Positions 1 to 11,525 of a stretch of DNA of 64,000 bases are shown here, piece after piece. The translations under genes and the position numbers were made by a program. The stretch lies in the NCBI GenBank assembly GCA_013399305.1, contig VXAI01000274.1, positions 2,341 through 66,340 on the forward strand, given 5' to 3'. Positions within the stretch are counted from its first letter, which is position 1. Each line of letters opens with the position of its first letter. Source of the stretch: Rostratula benghalensis. Its lineage: Eukaryota; Chordata; Aves; Charadriiformes; Rostratulidae. The notes under the pieces are model-generated. The model was not told the origin of the DNA. It worked only from the letters and a program-made list of their open reading frames with translations, and did not search any database.

Positions 1-997
1 CCCCCCCGCCTTCCCCGTAGATTTATATTGGGTGTGCAGACTGTTATAAAATTTAACCTAAAATTCTGCAGCGGTAGCATCTTTGCAGTTGTCCACATTG
101 TCCAGCTGTCTCCAAATTCTAATGGTCATTTGCACTGATGATGCTTTTATATATAGGGCTGTTTTCAATATGTTCTGTGTACTTATTTTCAGATCAACAG
201 GAGTTGATCAAGGAGAGCGAGACATTTTCGATCTCATAATTGTTTCCCCAAACAATATCATTTCCAGTAGGCACAAGACACTCATGAAAGCGTAGTAACG
301 CAAAATCCAAAATATGTAATGCGAGTAACTCTTGCTCCAAGTGGAAAGCTGCTGCTGCTGACCTACATTTTTGAACTATCTTTCAGAACAGTTTGAAGGG
401 GTTTTGTTTTTTTATAAGTATCTTAATAGAAATGATAGCCTGCTATAAGAAAAAGGTAATGGTCACGCACTGCGTTCAACTAATGAAAGCGTTTGGGAGA
501 GCAAATGGTTGGCTAAGAATTAGCAAATCCAGATATTAGTGAACCTTTTCATTATGGCAGGGGTCTAAACCACGCTGTTTTAAATGAATATATTGATCCG
601 CTCTGTTAAAGGTAAGCACGTTTCCAAATTTCAAAATGGATAAATAGGAGATTCGCTAATAATGGGGGAGAAAACCGCAGCGTATCAGGAGAGATGCTGT
701 CATGAGCAGGTAGGCTTTTTTGAATCCACTGTGAAAACATTGAAGAGCCGAAGCTTCACGCGGTAATGTTGAATTACATGCAAAGATTATTGATAAATGT
801 ATGAACAGTGTGACTCCAGTGTCTGTTAATTTTAGTGCTGTCTGAAAAGTCAGAAATGTTCTGATTTCCATTACAGAGTTAGTTTTGAAAAGTCTCCGTG
901 CTCGTCAAGTGTGTCTTGCTAATACTTCTGTTAGGATTGTATTTTTCTCTTGTCTTTTTTTTAATTATGATTTTCTTTTTTTATTTTTTTTTCCCAG
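1..997. other. AT-rich single-copy DNA, no gene seen
   Basis: This stretch has only short chance reading frames and no recognisable repeat. It runs up to a pyrimidine-rich tract that ends in CCCAG at 993-997, which could be a splice acceptor for the possible exon that follows. Nothing else in it supports a functional call. Confidence 0.5.
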
Positions 998-1061
998 TAC
1001 TCTTTGCAAGTGCAAAAATGTTATATGGCTAGCAGAAAAACATTGAGCTGGAAAAAAAATG
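998..1061 (+). other. possible 64-nt internal exon
   Basis: A long T-rich tract ends in TTCCCAG at 991-997, a strong acceptor. Position 1061 is followed by GTGAGTAA, a near-consensus donor. The 64-nt interval between them is open in one frame, starting Y-S-L-Q at position 998, while the other two frames hit stops. I do not recognise the 21 residues. Seen: both splice signals and the open frame. Inferred: that they form an exon of a coding or long noncoding transcript. Such pairs also arise by chance in AT-rich DNA, so support is weak without RNA or conservation data. Confidence 0.22.
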
Positions 1062-1689
1062 GTGAGTAATTCTAGTGGGGGGAATCAGGTGCATACCCAA
1101 GGGTCATTACAGTCTGTAACAACAACAAATTGCAATTCTATGCAAACTGCTAGAAAGGGGTATATCATCTTTGTAGGAGAGAGAATAACAGAACTGTAAG
1201 ATGAATTCATGCCAAATCATTCATCAGCTTTTGCCAAGAGAATACTACATCTTTGTTAGCGAGCCTTTTTGACATTTTCTCCTGGATTTTCTTCTTTTCT
1301 ATATTCAAATGCACGCTAATTATACACGTTAAACCACATAAGTTGATTTTTTGAAGTCTTTCATATGCAAATATAAATATAGATGTCTACTTGTGTGTAT
1401 TTATTTACATGTGTACTCTCAAATAAAATATAAAATCAATTGCACATTTATACTTTGAGACATTTACATTCAAGTGAAAATACATACATTGAAAATCTGA
1501 TAAGATGGACTGATAGCGCCTCGGCAGCGGATCGCGACGCTCCCCGACACGCGCCGCAACTCTTCCTGATCAGGAAAATTACCCACAAAGTTTAACACAG
1601 ATTTACTTCAAACTGTTTTCCCCCAGAAAGAAAAAAAAAAAAGGGAAAAAAAACCCCAACAGATGAGGCTTTAAGCTGAAGAGTTTATA
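1062..1689. other. AT-rich spacer with a tiny CpG-dense patch
   Basis: The DNA is AT-rich and almost CpG-free apart from about 40 bp at 1517-1556, which holds ten CpG dinucleotides. No gene or known repeat is visible. Oddities of the patch are given under findings. Confidence 0.5.
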
Positions 1690-2180
1690 CTACTAACTCC
1701 TTTTCCTCCCATTTGTTTCGGCAACTGGGCTACGAGATTGGAACTAAGAGGCTATAAAATAGAGGCCCTGGGCACAATGAAATCAGTCTGCTATAAAAGG
1801 AAACACATGCCAGTTTTTCCTCCCCAATGGCAGATGCCACACCCTGAAGCAGACAGAAGGCACTGCAGTCTGTGCAAGGGAAGCACAACACAAAGCAACA
1901 ACCATGGTTCAATTTTCCAGATCGCAAATGATGGCGAAATTCCTTTTGCCATCTTTGCTGGGATGACGAGTGGTAGCGTTTGTGAAATTCAAACGCTCCT
2001 TTCCAGCAGCTCCCGTTGCATGCATGAATTATGAATTTATTATAATATAATGTTAAAAAGCTCTAATTGCTGTGCATATTATCTGCTGCAAAATGATTGC
2101 ACTGATATTTGATATTGCAAGTGCACAGTTCCAACTTGAGTTCCATTTTCATTGTTCCTTCAATTTAATTATTCTCTATA
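1690..2180 (+). promoter_or_regulatory. candidate regulatory block with two TATA-like boxes
   Basis: Two TATA-box matches lie 39 bp apart on the plus strand: TATAAAA at 1753-1759 and TATAAAAGG at 1792-1800. The DNA after them has a homeodomain-like, AT-rich composition around 2020-2150, including TGCATGCA and several ATTA cores. A 98-codon frame (1738-2034) overlaps it but matches nothing I know. Seen: the motifs. Inferred: a promoter or enhancer. TATA matches are common in AT-rich DNA, so this is a modest call. Confidence 0.2.
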
Positions 2181-4940
2181 AACCCGTGGTGTCCAAGCGC
2201 GGTTTCTCTCTCTCGATTTTTGGGTTTATTTTTTTCTGATAAATTATAAACTCCAGCGCTCTGGGATCCCTTTCCAGGATAAGCAACGTCATTTTCTAAT
2301 CTTACTGTTGCTAATTTTGTTTATTCCCTTGGCTCAACACCTGTACAGACCCCCTAGGCTGCCCGTCTGTAGCTGGACCCCATGGAAGCCCGGCGCCTTT
2401 CCCAGCAGCACGGCAGCCATCCTTCCGTTTGGTCAGAGCTGCAGCTCTCAAATCACACAGCGAGTAACACTAAAGAGAGATACAGAAAACAAACCAATAT
2501 TTTCATACCTCTGAAGCGTTGTTTTAGAGGTATTGGGAGAAAAAGTGTTACCTTTAATTTCTTTTGGGGAGGTAAAAATCCAGTCAGAGGTTCAAGAGCC
2601 TGTTGCATCTGACCTGGGTACCCACAACAGTCTGAAAAACCCCGTGTATGTAAAACCCCCCTTTTTGTTGGGTTCTTGTCGTGCTTTACCTTTAAATCCA
2701 CTGTGCATTTTGATAACACAGTTGTCAAAATTCACAATAATTCTCAATTTCCTTCTTTTAGATCAGCATTAGATTTAATGAGGGGAAAACAAAAGGGAAA
2801 AGTATGTGGGTTTCTATTAAATCACTTCTTTGACTAGTCACACATCCAATCGAAATAATTCTGAAGTCAGTGCAAATCTTTTAATTGATTTCAGTCAGAT
2901 CACAGGAAAGTAAGCACCCACCTCAGAACTTTAGCTTTGTGCTTTAGTTTGGTATTTGGAGCTATAGGAATGGGATTTTGCTTTTAAGAGAACCCTTATG
3001 TGGTCAACATATAACATAGTAGTGTTTTCTTTATTATGTAATATTTACATTTCAGTCACAAATGTTATATGCAAACTATTGCAGTTGATATCCAGCCGAT
3101 AAGCCAGAATCTGTTAGGTGTAAAGCCTGTAGGTAAGCATGGTAATTTTATTTTAGCTGGTCATAATGAACTTTAAAAAAACCACAGTTTATGCCAACAG
3201 ATTGTGGCCTAAAACATGTAGAGTGACACAATCTACCATTTAATTAAAATCCATTCTTTAGCAGCCACTAACCCTGGGCAATTTAATCAATTTCTTCTGG
3301 CAACATGCAAACAAAAGGACTTCAGATCATCACCATCTCCACCTCAAGAATGTCATACACAATTTTATTATGGAAATGCAACATTAGCAGATTTTTCCTT
3401 GCTGGATTTAGACCACTTGAAAAGCATGTTTAAATACCTCAATTTTATAAATGTGAATCATCCATTGAAGTCAATAAGATCACTCACTTCCTTAAAGTTA
3501 AGCCCTGATTACGTGCTTCTGTGGACTAAGGGCTCTAGGAAAAACAGCTCTTCAGTCTGTACTTAGGTGCGATAGCAGCCCAACCAATTTTCTAAATCAA
3601 AACAAAATCTTCCACTTGGCAGTAATAGTAGGGGTTGTTGATTTCTGACTTTACCCGCCGGTGAAATCTGAGCCTTTAAACTGAATTACACTAATATATT
3701 TCTGCATCCTATGTCATTGTTCGGGAACATCATGGCATTTGGGAGAAATCTAGGAAAAGGCCACCCTTCCTTTGAATTAATAATTTATGGTCCCGTTCAT
3801 TTATAAATTAGAACTTAAACGAGATACAGTACAACAGTAATTTCTGCCAATGATTCTTTCCTGTTCTCCTGCCTTTTGCAAATCTTTTCTTCGCTGATGT
3901 GCAAGAGACATATGGTAAACCAAAAAAAATATTTGCTGTTAGCTGCACATTGGTCAGAGGGCCTCTTCACCCTCAGCTGTAGCATGCAGGGTTGACTGAT
4001 ACATCAAAGAAATGGTCAAACTGACAATACACAGCTTTCACACTCATAAAATAAATGAGATCACTACCTTAGCTGGATCTTCCAAGGAAAAAATACATAA
4101 AAACCCCCAACCCTCTAATTTTCTTCCCTAAACTTTTTCCACAGTGTAGTTAGCCATTTTATATATCACAACGCAAATACTACCTATAGCCTGCAGTACT
4201 TATCACTTACTGTTTCTAGGAGCAGATCACTGTGGCCTCGATGCCCTCACCAAGAAAAATAATTTGTAGGATATTTTTTATGTACAGCCAGAAATGCATG
4301 GATTCTAACAGGAGATGGCACAACTTTTTCCTTTGCAAACTGAATTTCTTTTGTACAACCATAGTATATATGCGATTCTGAGTATTTCCAAGGGTGACAA
4401 AATCATGATTGTGCCAGATGCACTCCGTGTCCAGCCCATTTCCATAGTATTTGACCATTCACAACCTCAAATACAGCAGCTCTGAGCCTTTTAGCTGGAG
4501 CCCCACCTTTCTCCTTTGCAATTACAAAACAGTTTGTAATTCCCTCCTTCTCCCACCTTATCTTCATTCCTCACCCTTTTACACGTACATGCACGTTCAC
4601 TCGCTGGGTAACCCCAAATTCCTGCAGCTGCCCCTGCCTCCTGGAGTACAGTCATACCGTGTCTCTCCTAAGTATCACTTACACTGGTGCTTTCTTTTCA
4701 AATGAATCCTGCCCTCCAAGTTCCAACAAAGTTCACTCCAGTGTCAATTTCCTTTGGCCCCTCTGCACAGAGGACACAAAGTGAATGCTCTCAGGGAAGA
4801 GAGGGAGGAATTGCAAAGGCTGGAACAGAATGAGGGAGGAGAGAGGTGGGAGAGGCCAGATTAAGTTTTCCTGAGCCTTCTCCATCCCAACCTGGTACAT
4901 GCTGCACTTTCCCGAGGGGGCAACTTCCTAGTTGGAGAGC
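2181..4940. other. single-copy DNA, little recognisable
   Basis: No gene was recognised. Apart from a faint old repeat at 3460-3540, the stretch has only short chance frames, A- and T-rich runs and ordinary AT-rich sequence. Confidence 0.45.
3460..3540. repeat. fragment of an ancient amniote interspersed repeat
   Basis: The block contains CCATTGAAGTCAAT followed by CTTAAAGTTAAGC and a downstream GTGCTTCTG. This order recalls a dispersed sequence I know from turtle, crocodile and bird DNA, in which an 'aagtcaatgg' block precedes 'ttaaagttaagc...gtgctt'. The family name is not assigned here. The copy is short and diverged, so the call rests on motif order. Confidence 0.35.
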
Positions 4941-4949
4941 TGTGGCTTT

Positions 4950-5050
4950 GATATATTTATCCTTTAAGCACTCCTGTAAACTGAGAAGTCCAGTTACTCC
5001 CACTTCACCATCAAGGAAATGAGGCACAAGGGAGGAATGCCGTGACTGCA
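4950..5050 (-). repeat. possible MIR-like SINE fragment
   Basis: GTTACTCCCACTTCACC and GGAAATGAGGCACAAGGG, near 4993-5032, line up in order with the MIR core as read in reverse complement (a block of 'cccattttacagatgaggaaactgaggcacag' type). The following GTGACTGC also fits. The copy is badly diverged. MIR elements are ancient tRNA-derived SINEs shared by amniotes, so a relic here is plausible but unproven. Confidence 0.35.
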
Positions 5051-7889
5051 GGAACATTTCTTTCGGCTGCAGCGCCAGCTCCAGCAGCTCCAGGTGACTG
5101 CCACAACCACCTGGCATGGACCTTGGGGGTGCTGATGCCATGGTCTGTGCAGCTTTGTGCTGTGCCTGTAACCCCAGGGGGGAGAATAAAATACTTATTT
5201 TTATCCAGATCCTTGCACTGACTCACCCAACGGTCCAACCAGTAGTGCTGGCATAACAGGAAGGGGGAAGAGAAGGGGCAGAGCGCAGGAGGCTGTTACC
5301 CACATCTAACTGTTTGACCGAAGAGGTTTGGAGGCAGAGGAAGATGTACAGGACCTGTGCCAGCACTACCACCAAAAGAAATGTATGTCCTAAGATTATG
5401 AACAGTTGTTCTCTTCCAAAGCCCGGCTGAGACAGTGAAAAAAGTTCCTGTCCCCGTTTTCTGTCAGCATCACCCCTGCCAGATATTACTGCTCCTCACA
5501 TCTGCTGGTACAGTTGCTCGTATGTGTGTTCCCCAGCCCTTTTCAGATTAAATGAGCCAGGTTACCAGACTTGCTGTTTAAACTATCTGTATTAGCTCAG
5601 ACCCATTTGCCTAAATAAGATTAGGATAAAGTGAGCCAACAGATCTGAGGAGGCAGCGGACTCCAGCAGAGGGACAATAAAGAGCTGGTAGGTGGCAGTA
5701 ACCTCTTCAATAAGCACAACTCCTTATGTACCGGGAAAATCCATCCACTTAGGCCCTGAATGTTGGCCTTGATGATGTAGAGACAGTTACACGTCAGCGA
5801 AGAGTGTTTATCCATTTTTTTTTGTTGTCTGACATAGAGTAGTAAAAGCTCCAGGATGTGGGGTTTACCATTTTGTATTTACTTTACTCGTGCTCCATCG
5901 TGGGGATGTACACTTGTGAAGCAAATGCTGAACTGTATGTACATCTCCAGAGTCCCAGCCTTGCATTACGGCTGCTGGTCCATCCTTTTTGCTCATAGAC
6001 AGTGGCTCAAGGGAGCCTCAAAGCTGCACATGTGGGTGAGCGATTGTTGCCGAAAAGTGTGTGAGGTGGGAACGCTCCTCGCACAGGAGGCAGCTGAAGT
6101 GCCCGAGATCCCTGGATTCACGAGGAGAGGTTAACTTGAATGAAGGAGCTGCACACACCAGCTGGAGAAGGGGTAGCCACTTGTTGCCGAGGGGCTGGTG
6201 CAGGATCAGCCCGCGCTCCTGAGGGGTGCAATAGCTGTCGGTTACACGCACGGTCCCCACGGACGTGTTGATCTTGCTCCTGTCCTCAGCAAACAGGACG
6301 TCACCAACTGCCGTTTGGGTGCTTCACTTTCACATCCTCTCTGCCACGACGTGTCTGATTGTCAAAGCCACAATCAAATCCTTGTTACAAGGGCAAGGTA
6401 TTTCTCAAGAAAAGCATCCCCCGAGGCTGGCTCCCCGCTTCAGCAAAGCTAAAATACTCATGGTAAAAGGAGGGGTTTTTTGCTACATCCTAGATGTAAA
6501 CTACTTCAGGATACACAGCTCTAAAAAATCTCAATATGTTACTAATCCAGGGTTCTGATCCTAGAAATGCTTGCTAATTAATTCACATAGTCCTTGCTCC
6601 TGTTAAGCCACAAAACTTAGAGATGGACTTGAGCAGCTATCATATGGTGAAGACTGGGCTGTTTGAAATATCTGTGTCTTCTTGCTTAAATTTACAAAGA
6701 AGTGTTAATAAAACTAGAAAGACCATTTTATTAATCCAAAATATCATCTAGTTATTTAACAAAGACTTAACAATGTGAGTCATCTGCATTAACAAATCCA
6801 GATGCTATAGTCAGAGGCAGCAAAGACTTGGGGACTGACAATAGGCTTGCTTTGTACACTAATTAATTTTTTTTGCTATTTGTTTTTCATTCCAAACAGA
6901 CCATCCCTAATATTTTATCTTTCTTGGTGAAAATTTTAGGGAAATTGTAAGTGAACAGAAAAATATCAGTTTTTCTCTCTTACAAAAAAAAAAAAAAAGT
7001 AATATACAAATACTATTAAGATTTTTCTAATCTTGATTTCATCTTTTCAGCAGACTTTATAAAAAAAAAATAATGTGTGCATATCTTTTTGCCATGTTAC
7101 AGCTGTTTTCTTCTCACCCAGAGAATTGGACGAATGTGGTTTTCATTTAACCACATTTATATTTAAATTGCTACACCATTCTGTGCTGGGTGTAAACTTA
7201 CTGTGCGTATTTCCAAGAAGAAAGGAGCCTAATTTGGGAACCGCTATCCATGGTGATTCTCACCAGCTAGAAATCAGGGACCGCACTCCTTCTGGGAAAG
7301 GCCACGTAATGTAAAATCATCAAAATAATCTTGTCCTTTTTGCTCTTCACTGGAAGGCCGATCCCACTGAATGGGAATTTTCAAAGCACCTTGTGACAGA
7401 AGAATTAAAGTTCAGCGGGAGCAAAGTGAGGCCAGCACTAAGCACTTTGCCGATTTGATTTTAATACGTATCATTTTGATACAGGGATCTTATTTGCACA
7501 GCTCAATGGAGCCATGTGTTTGAAGAGCGCTGCTGATTAATTAGGTTGGTTCAGAGTGAATGAATTAGGTGATCTCTATTTTACGTCTGTTTTGAAGTTC
7601 ACTATTGTGAACTTCACCCCATTCAGTGCTTCATCCTGTTTAAAAGACTTATTACTAACTTTTCGTGGGCAGGAAGGGGAATCATTAAAAGCACTATGCA
7701 AGCCTCTTGAGTATGGTGGGTTCTGTTACAGATGTATAAATCCAGCTCATTACTTAGCTAAGGGGAGCTGACTTTCTAGGCAGGTTTTGAAAATAGAGGG
7801 ATCATGAGCTGGCAGGTGTGAAAACTGCCGGTTTTATGGACCAGAGAGCTGAACCCAAGTTTTCTGTTCCAGGGGTGATGTCCGTACCA
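5051..7889. other. single-copy DNA, no gene seen
   Basis: Only short overlapping chance frames are present. There is an A15-type run near 6965-6979 and a near-perfect inverted repeat at 7593-7616 with 10-bp arms. No exon, RNA gene or clear mobile element was recognised. Confidence 0.45.
7593..7616. repeat. 10-bp inverted repeat with AGTTCA half-sites
   Basis: The arms TGAAGTTCAC (7593-7602) and GTGAACTTCA (7607-7616) are perfect inverted copies separated by TATT. Each arm carries AGTTCA, which resembles a nuclear-receptor half-site. Seen: the symmetry. Inferred only: receptor binding. Confidence 0.5.
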
Positions 7890-8560
7890 GCTTTAAAAGT
7901 AATCTGCCTCTTTTTTTTCTAAGTATACTGTGTATTTTGCTTGCCTTTTCTCGAAAGACTGCAGAAACACCTGATTTCAATTATTTGGAATATTTATCTC
8001 AATGCTTCAGTAAAAACAAATTCATGTTTCACTTACTTAGGAGTGCAACAAAGGTGGAACATGCTGGACTTCCCTTTTTGTTTCTTTACTTCCAGTTCAG
8101 GAGTTCCTTTATTCAGTCTGATGTTAAATCTACTTGTATTAGAGAATCCTTTTTATCTGAGCAAATCTTATGCCTTACCAATGAATCTCAGAACATTGTG
8201 GGGTGATTGTATAAAGCCATTGCTTTTTCTTTATTGCCCACTAAGGAAACATTTATGATTAAATGGGGAAAGGAACTATCTCATTCTCTTGAGCTGGAGA
8301 TATTGGACTCAATAATGTCCTTCATATGTGTATGCTCTATTTCAGCTAACCTGTTAGAATTGCAATATAAAATTGTAAATCAATGGCATCAAACACCTGT
8401 GAAGATGAGTAAGATTGCAAGCCATTTCTCAGATAGATTTGGAGAAACAGCTCCCAGACAAGAACTCTTTTACATGTTCTACAGGTTCTGTCCTAAATTA
8501 TGCCAATAAAGTCACTTGTTATACATCATATTGAGAAAATTGCCAGCTGTCTGATGTCAA
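7890..8560 (+). mobile_element. degraded L1-like LINE, ORF2 C-terminal remnant
   Basis: One plus-strand frame stays open from 7853 to 8509 apart from a TGA at 8204-8206. Its translation follows the C-terminal part of L1-clade ORF2 in order. The first match is an LLRS...KVE..GLP....LYF block, with GLP at 8066-8074 and LYF at 8084-8092; it corresponds to the conserved 'K..GGLGLPnf..Yy' segment after the polymerase core. Next come SANLLELQYKI near 8342-8374, W..TPVKMSKI (TPVK at 8393-8404) and a terminal FCPK (8486-8497), where the family usually has a cysteine knuckle ending in a WxCPK-type motif. A second frame adds FLERLQKHLISIIWN near 7945-7990, another expected L1 segment, so there is a frameshift. 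The expected CW..C knuckle residues are mostly lost. No 3' tail or target-site duplication was found. It is certainly not functional. The clade assignment is from memory of family motifs. Confidence 0.55.
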
Positions 8561-9659
8561 GTACTCAGGAACACTATATGTAGGGACACTTGGACTTTGA
8601 GGTATGTGACAGACGACTGGATGTTAATAAAATCGAGTTACAGGCTATTCAGCCCGTTATTTGCAGAGCTAAAAATTCAGACTCCTCTTTAATAATAAAA
8701 GTGGATCCTTAGGAATTTATTCAAATCTGTTCTGTTTAGCTATAACTGCAGAAAATGCAGACTTCTTTATACAAGGTGTTCCTTTATTGATTACTTCAGT
8801 GAAGGTAGGAATAGTTAAACCCAGCTGCTCATAAACACTTTATAGGATAGAAAGAATGAAAGTGAGGAGGAATTTTGTTTGTTTTGCTTGCTTTCTGTAA
8901 TCACAGTGGTATCTCTTTTAAGCTTGCCATCTTCTGCCTGACTGATTTTCTTGTAAGCACTTTAATAATATGAATTTAACATGAAGTGTACCTTTGTACC
9001 TACAAATATACATCAGTTAAAGCCCTTACTTTCTTTATTTTGAAATAAACTTATTAAGATTTATCTATGTGAAATATCCCCAGAACTAACAAATGCTGAG
9101 TTGTTAATGCCCAGGCACGCTTTTTACCTTTACAGAGTTCAGAGCCCAGCGCAGTATAAACACTTCACCGTCAGAAAATTTAAAAATAAATATATACACC
9201 ACCCAGCTGATGGTATTTCAACCCCGCTCACATAGTTCACAGTAGCCACTGAGAATGATTCTGTCACAAGGCTCTTCTTCCGCTCCCTGCAGAGGCCACC
9301 AGAAGGTGGGGTGTCTTAGTGTGTCAACGTGATAGTTTATACTGCTTTGGAAGGGTGGTCGCAGTTCTGCTGCTGGAGAAGGGATTACAGTGTTAGCTAG
9401 AAGAATGCACCTATAAGGAGTTGAAGGATCATCAAGGAAAAGATCAGAGAGAGGAGGAACTCCAAGGAGAGGCACCTGCACAGAAAAGGGCACCACAGGG
9501 GTCAAAATGTCTTATTATGGCTCTGGATTCAGTAATGTGAGGCAACAGTTATAAGCTGTAAGTAAGGAAAATGGTGACTTCTTCACTTGGTATCTTTGAG
9601 TTGAAATTGGTTTCTAGAAGATGCTTGCTCATCTATGAATCATAAGGGTTAATTACATA
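8561..9659. other. AT-rich DNA, no gene seen
   Basis: The start of this stretch may be the decayed 3' part of the L1-like remnant (a weak Y-S-A-R-Y-L match near 8650), but I cannot show it. The rest holds only chance frames, including a minus-strand one of 95 codons at 9218-9505 with no recognisable features. Confidence 0.4.
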
Positions 9660-9735
9660 AAATTGCTTGACTTGTATTATACCTCAGGTTGTATGACCTA
9701 AAGGTATCTTCTGACCTTAAAGTTTATGAATCTGC
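9660..9735 (+). mobile_element. ancient CR1 3' tail
   Basis: TTGTATGACC, then AGGTATCTTCTGACCTTAAAG and TTTATGAATCTG (about 9690-9733), match in order the 3' end of older CR1 subfamilies, which read roughly 'gatgacct..aggtcccttctgaccttaaagtctatgattctg'. The copy is much more diverged than the other CR1 tails here and lacks recognisable coding sequence upstream. Confidence 0.55.
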
Positions 9736-11194
9736 ATTAAGTAGCTGTAAGGAAGGAACAGTAGAATAGGATGATGTTTTGCTGATTTGAATTACAACAT
9801 GTATTTGCATCTTCATTTGCATTTACTGTCTTAAGAGTAACTGTACAAAGTGCAGTTGTGGGATGGAGTTGTCACTGTCAGCTGAAAAGAAGCGAACGTG
9901 TGTTTGGAGAGACCAAAATCACTTTTACAGGACTGACATCGAACTAGCATAGCTGTAAAGAGATGCCAGACCTGACAGGCATAGCTGTGTCAACAGAAGC
10001 CTCTGGTAGAGTCACAGTTGTACCAGTAAAACTCTATTTTTACAAATAATATTTTATGCCAGTGGTGGGAGATGGTTTTATTCCACTAGCAGGAAATACT
10101 GGTTTGCTAGTAAAGATGTATCCGTGCTAAACTGCTTAGGATTTCAGTATTCACAGTGAAGCACTCCCCTCAATGATTCCTAAACCAATCAATTTTGTTG
10201 GTGCTGCCAGAGAAAGGGCATGCACCTGGCCCTGGCAACTGTCAGCTTCGCGGTACCATACATGACAGCATCTAATAAGGTGAGAGAGCAGAGTTTCAGG
10301 AGAAGTCCAGGCTAAATCTGTTGGCCAAACAGTTTTGGCAGGGAGGTGTGCGAAAAGATCAAGCTGAACAAAGCCGGAAGAAACAATGAGAAACTAAAAA
10401 GTTCTTTTTTTCTGGATTAGTTTCTGTCATTCGAAGCAAAGGTTTAACAATAGTGGCAAAAATTACACTGGAATAAATTGAACTCACCCCATGGCTTTAG
10501 TAATTGCAGCTATACTGGAAAATCCTTTGTGGTGTAAACTAGCTCTGAGAAGAGACCCTAGGGGAAAGGACAGAAGGTGATAACAGTTAGCCCTCCATCC
10601 AGGGGCAGGGAACTCACTACTTTTTTCCATAAGTGTAGGCCAGCTGTGCCAGCCCTGATCAGCCTGTGTGACCCACTCGAAACCCTTGCCCCTGCGAAGT
10701 GTGGGTGTCAGTCTTGACACAGGTGTACTCACGGGCTCCATTTCCAGGGAGTTCCTAGGAGGTGGGTGGGCATGGCTCCAGCATCCTCCTAGCAATGGCA
10801 GCCCCTACTGAGCTGGTGCTCAAAAGTGCAGTTCTTGCAATTCAAGGTTCATGTTTAGGTGCTTGGAAGGGCATGACCACAAATCAACTTTTACTCCTTA
10901 ATAAAATTTTGCAATCTCATGTGCTTGGTTGTTGTTTTTTGTTGTTGTTTTCTTTCCCAATAAACCTCTTTAAGCCTTCTGACACAGCTTCTTCTCCTTT
11001 GCTGCTTTTGCAGCTTTAGCAATGATTCTCCTGGTCAAAATGGTGACTGGCTGTATGCTAGAGCTTTCACTGTGTCTGCATCCCTCACACCTCAGCCCTT
11101 CTCCTCACCTAGAAACATGACTCAAAGGCTGAACCTCAGGACATTCAGAAACAACTTGGAAATGATGGTTGGGAATGGGTTTTGAATGTGTTTT
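9736..11194. other. single-copy DNA, no gene seen
   Basis: No gene was recognised. There is a GTT-rich simple stretch near 10927-10950, and two AATAAA-type signals at about 10899 and 10958 without an identifiable transcript. Confidence 0.4.
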
Positions 11195-11525
11195 CACAGA
11201 GTGAATCACGGAGTGATATGGGGTGGGAAAGGACCTCTGGAGATCATGTAGTCCAACCCCCCTGTCAGAGCAGGTCCACAGGAATGTGTCCAGGTAGATT
11301 TTGAATGTCTTCAGAGACAGAGACTCCACCATCTCTCTGGGCAGCCTGTTCCAGTGTTCTGCCACCCTCGAAATGAAGAAGTTCCTCCTTGTGCTTAGAC
11401 GGAACTTGTTATGTACAAGTTTGTGCCTGTTACCTCTTGTCCTGTCACTGGGGCACCACCGAAAAAAGACTGGCCCCATCCTCCTGACACCCACCCTTTA
11501 AGTATTTACAGGCATTTCAAGTGAG
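11195..11525 (-). mobile_element. CR1 LINE 3' end, 5'-truncated
   Basis: Read on the minus strand, this gives the CR1 ORF2 C-terminus: a R.K...FF..RV..HWN.LP...V residue pattern, then the 3' block ending in the GGTCC-type tail. The translation at 11105-11494 shows [26 protein letters not shown] and LKTFKIYLD, all standard for the CR1 tail. The 5' part is missing, as is usual for CR1 insertions, which truncate at the 5' end during target-primed reverse transcription. The 3' end lies near 11195 with a degraded ATTC-type repeat. It is inactive. Confidence 0.9.

Noticed and set aside
1738..2034. 98-codon frame after the TATA-like boxes
   Set aside because: Not recognised, no plausible start context beyond the methionine, and sequence composition looks noncoding.
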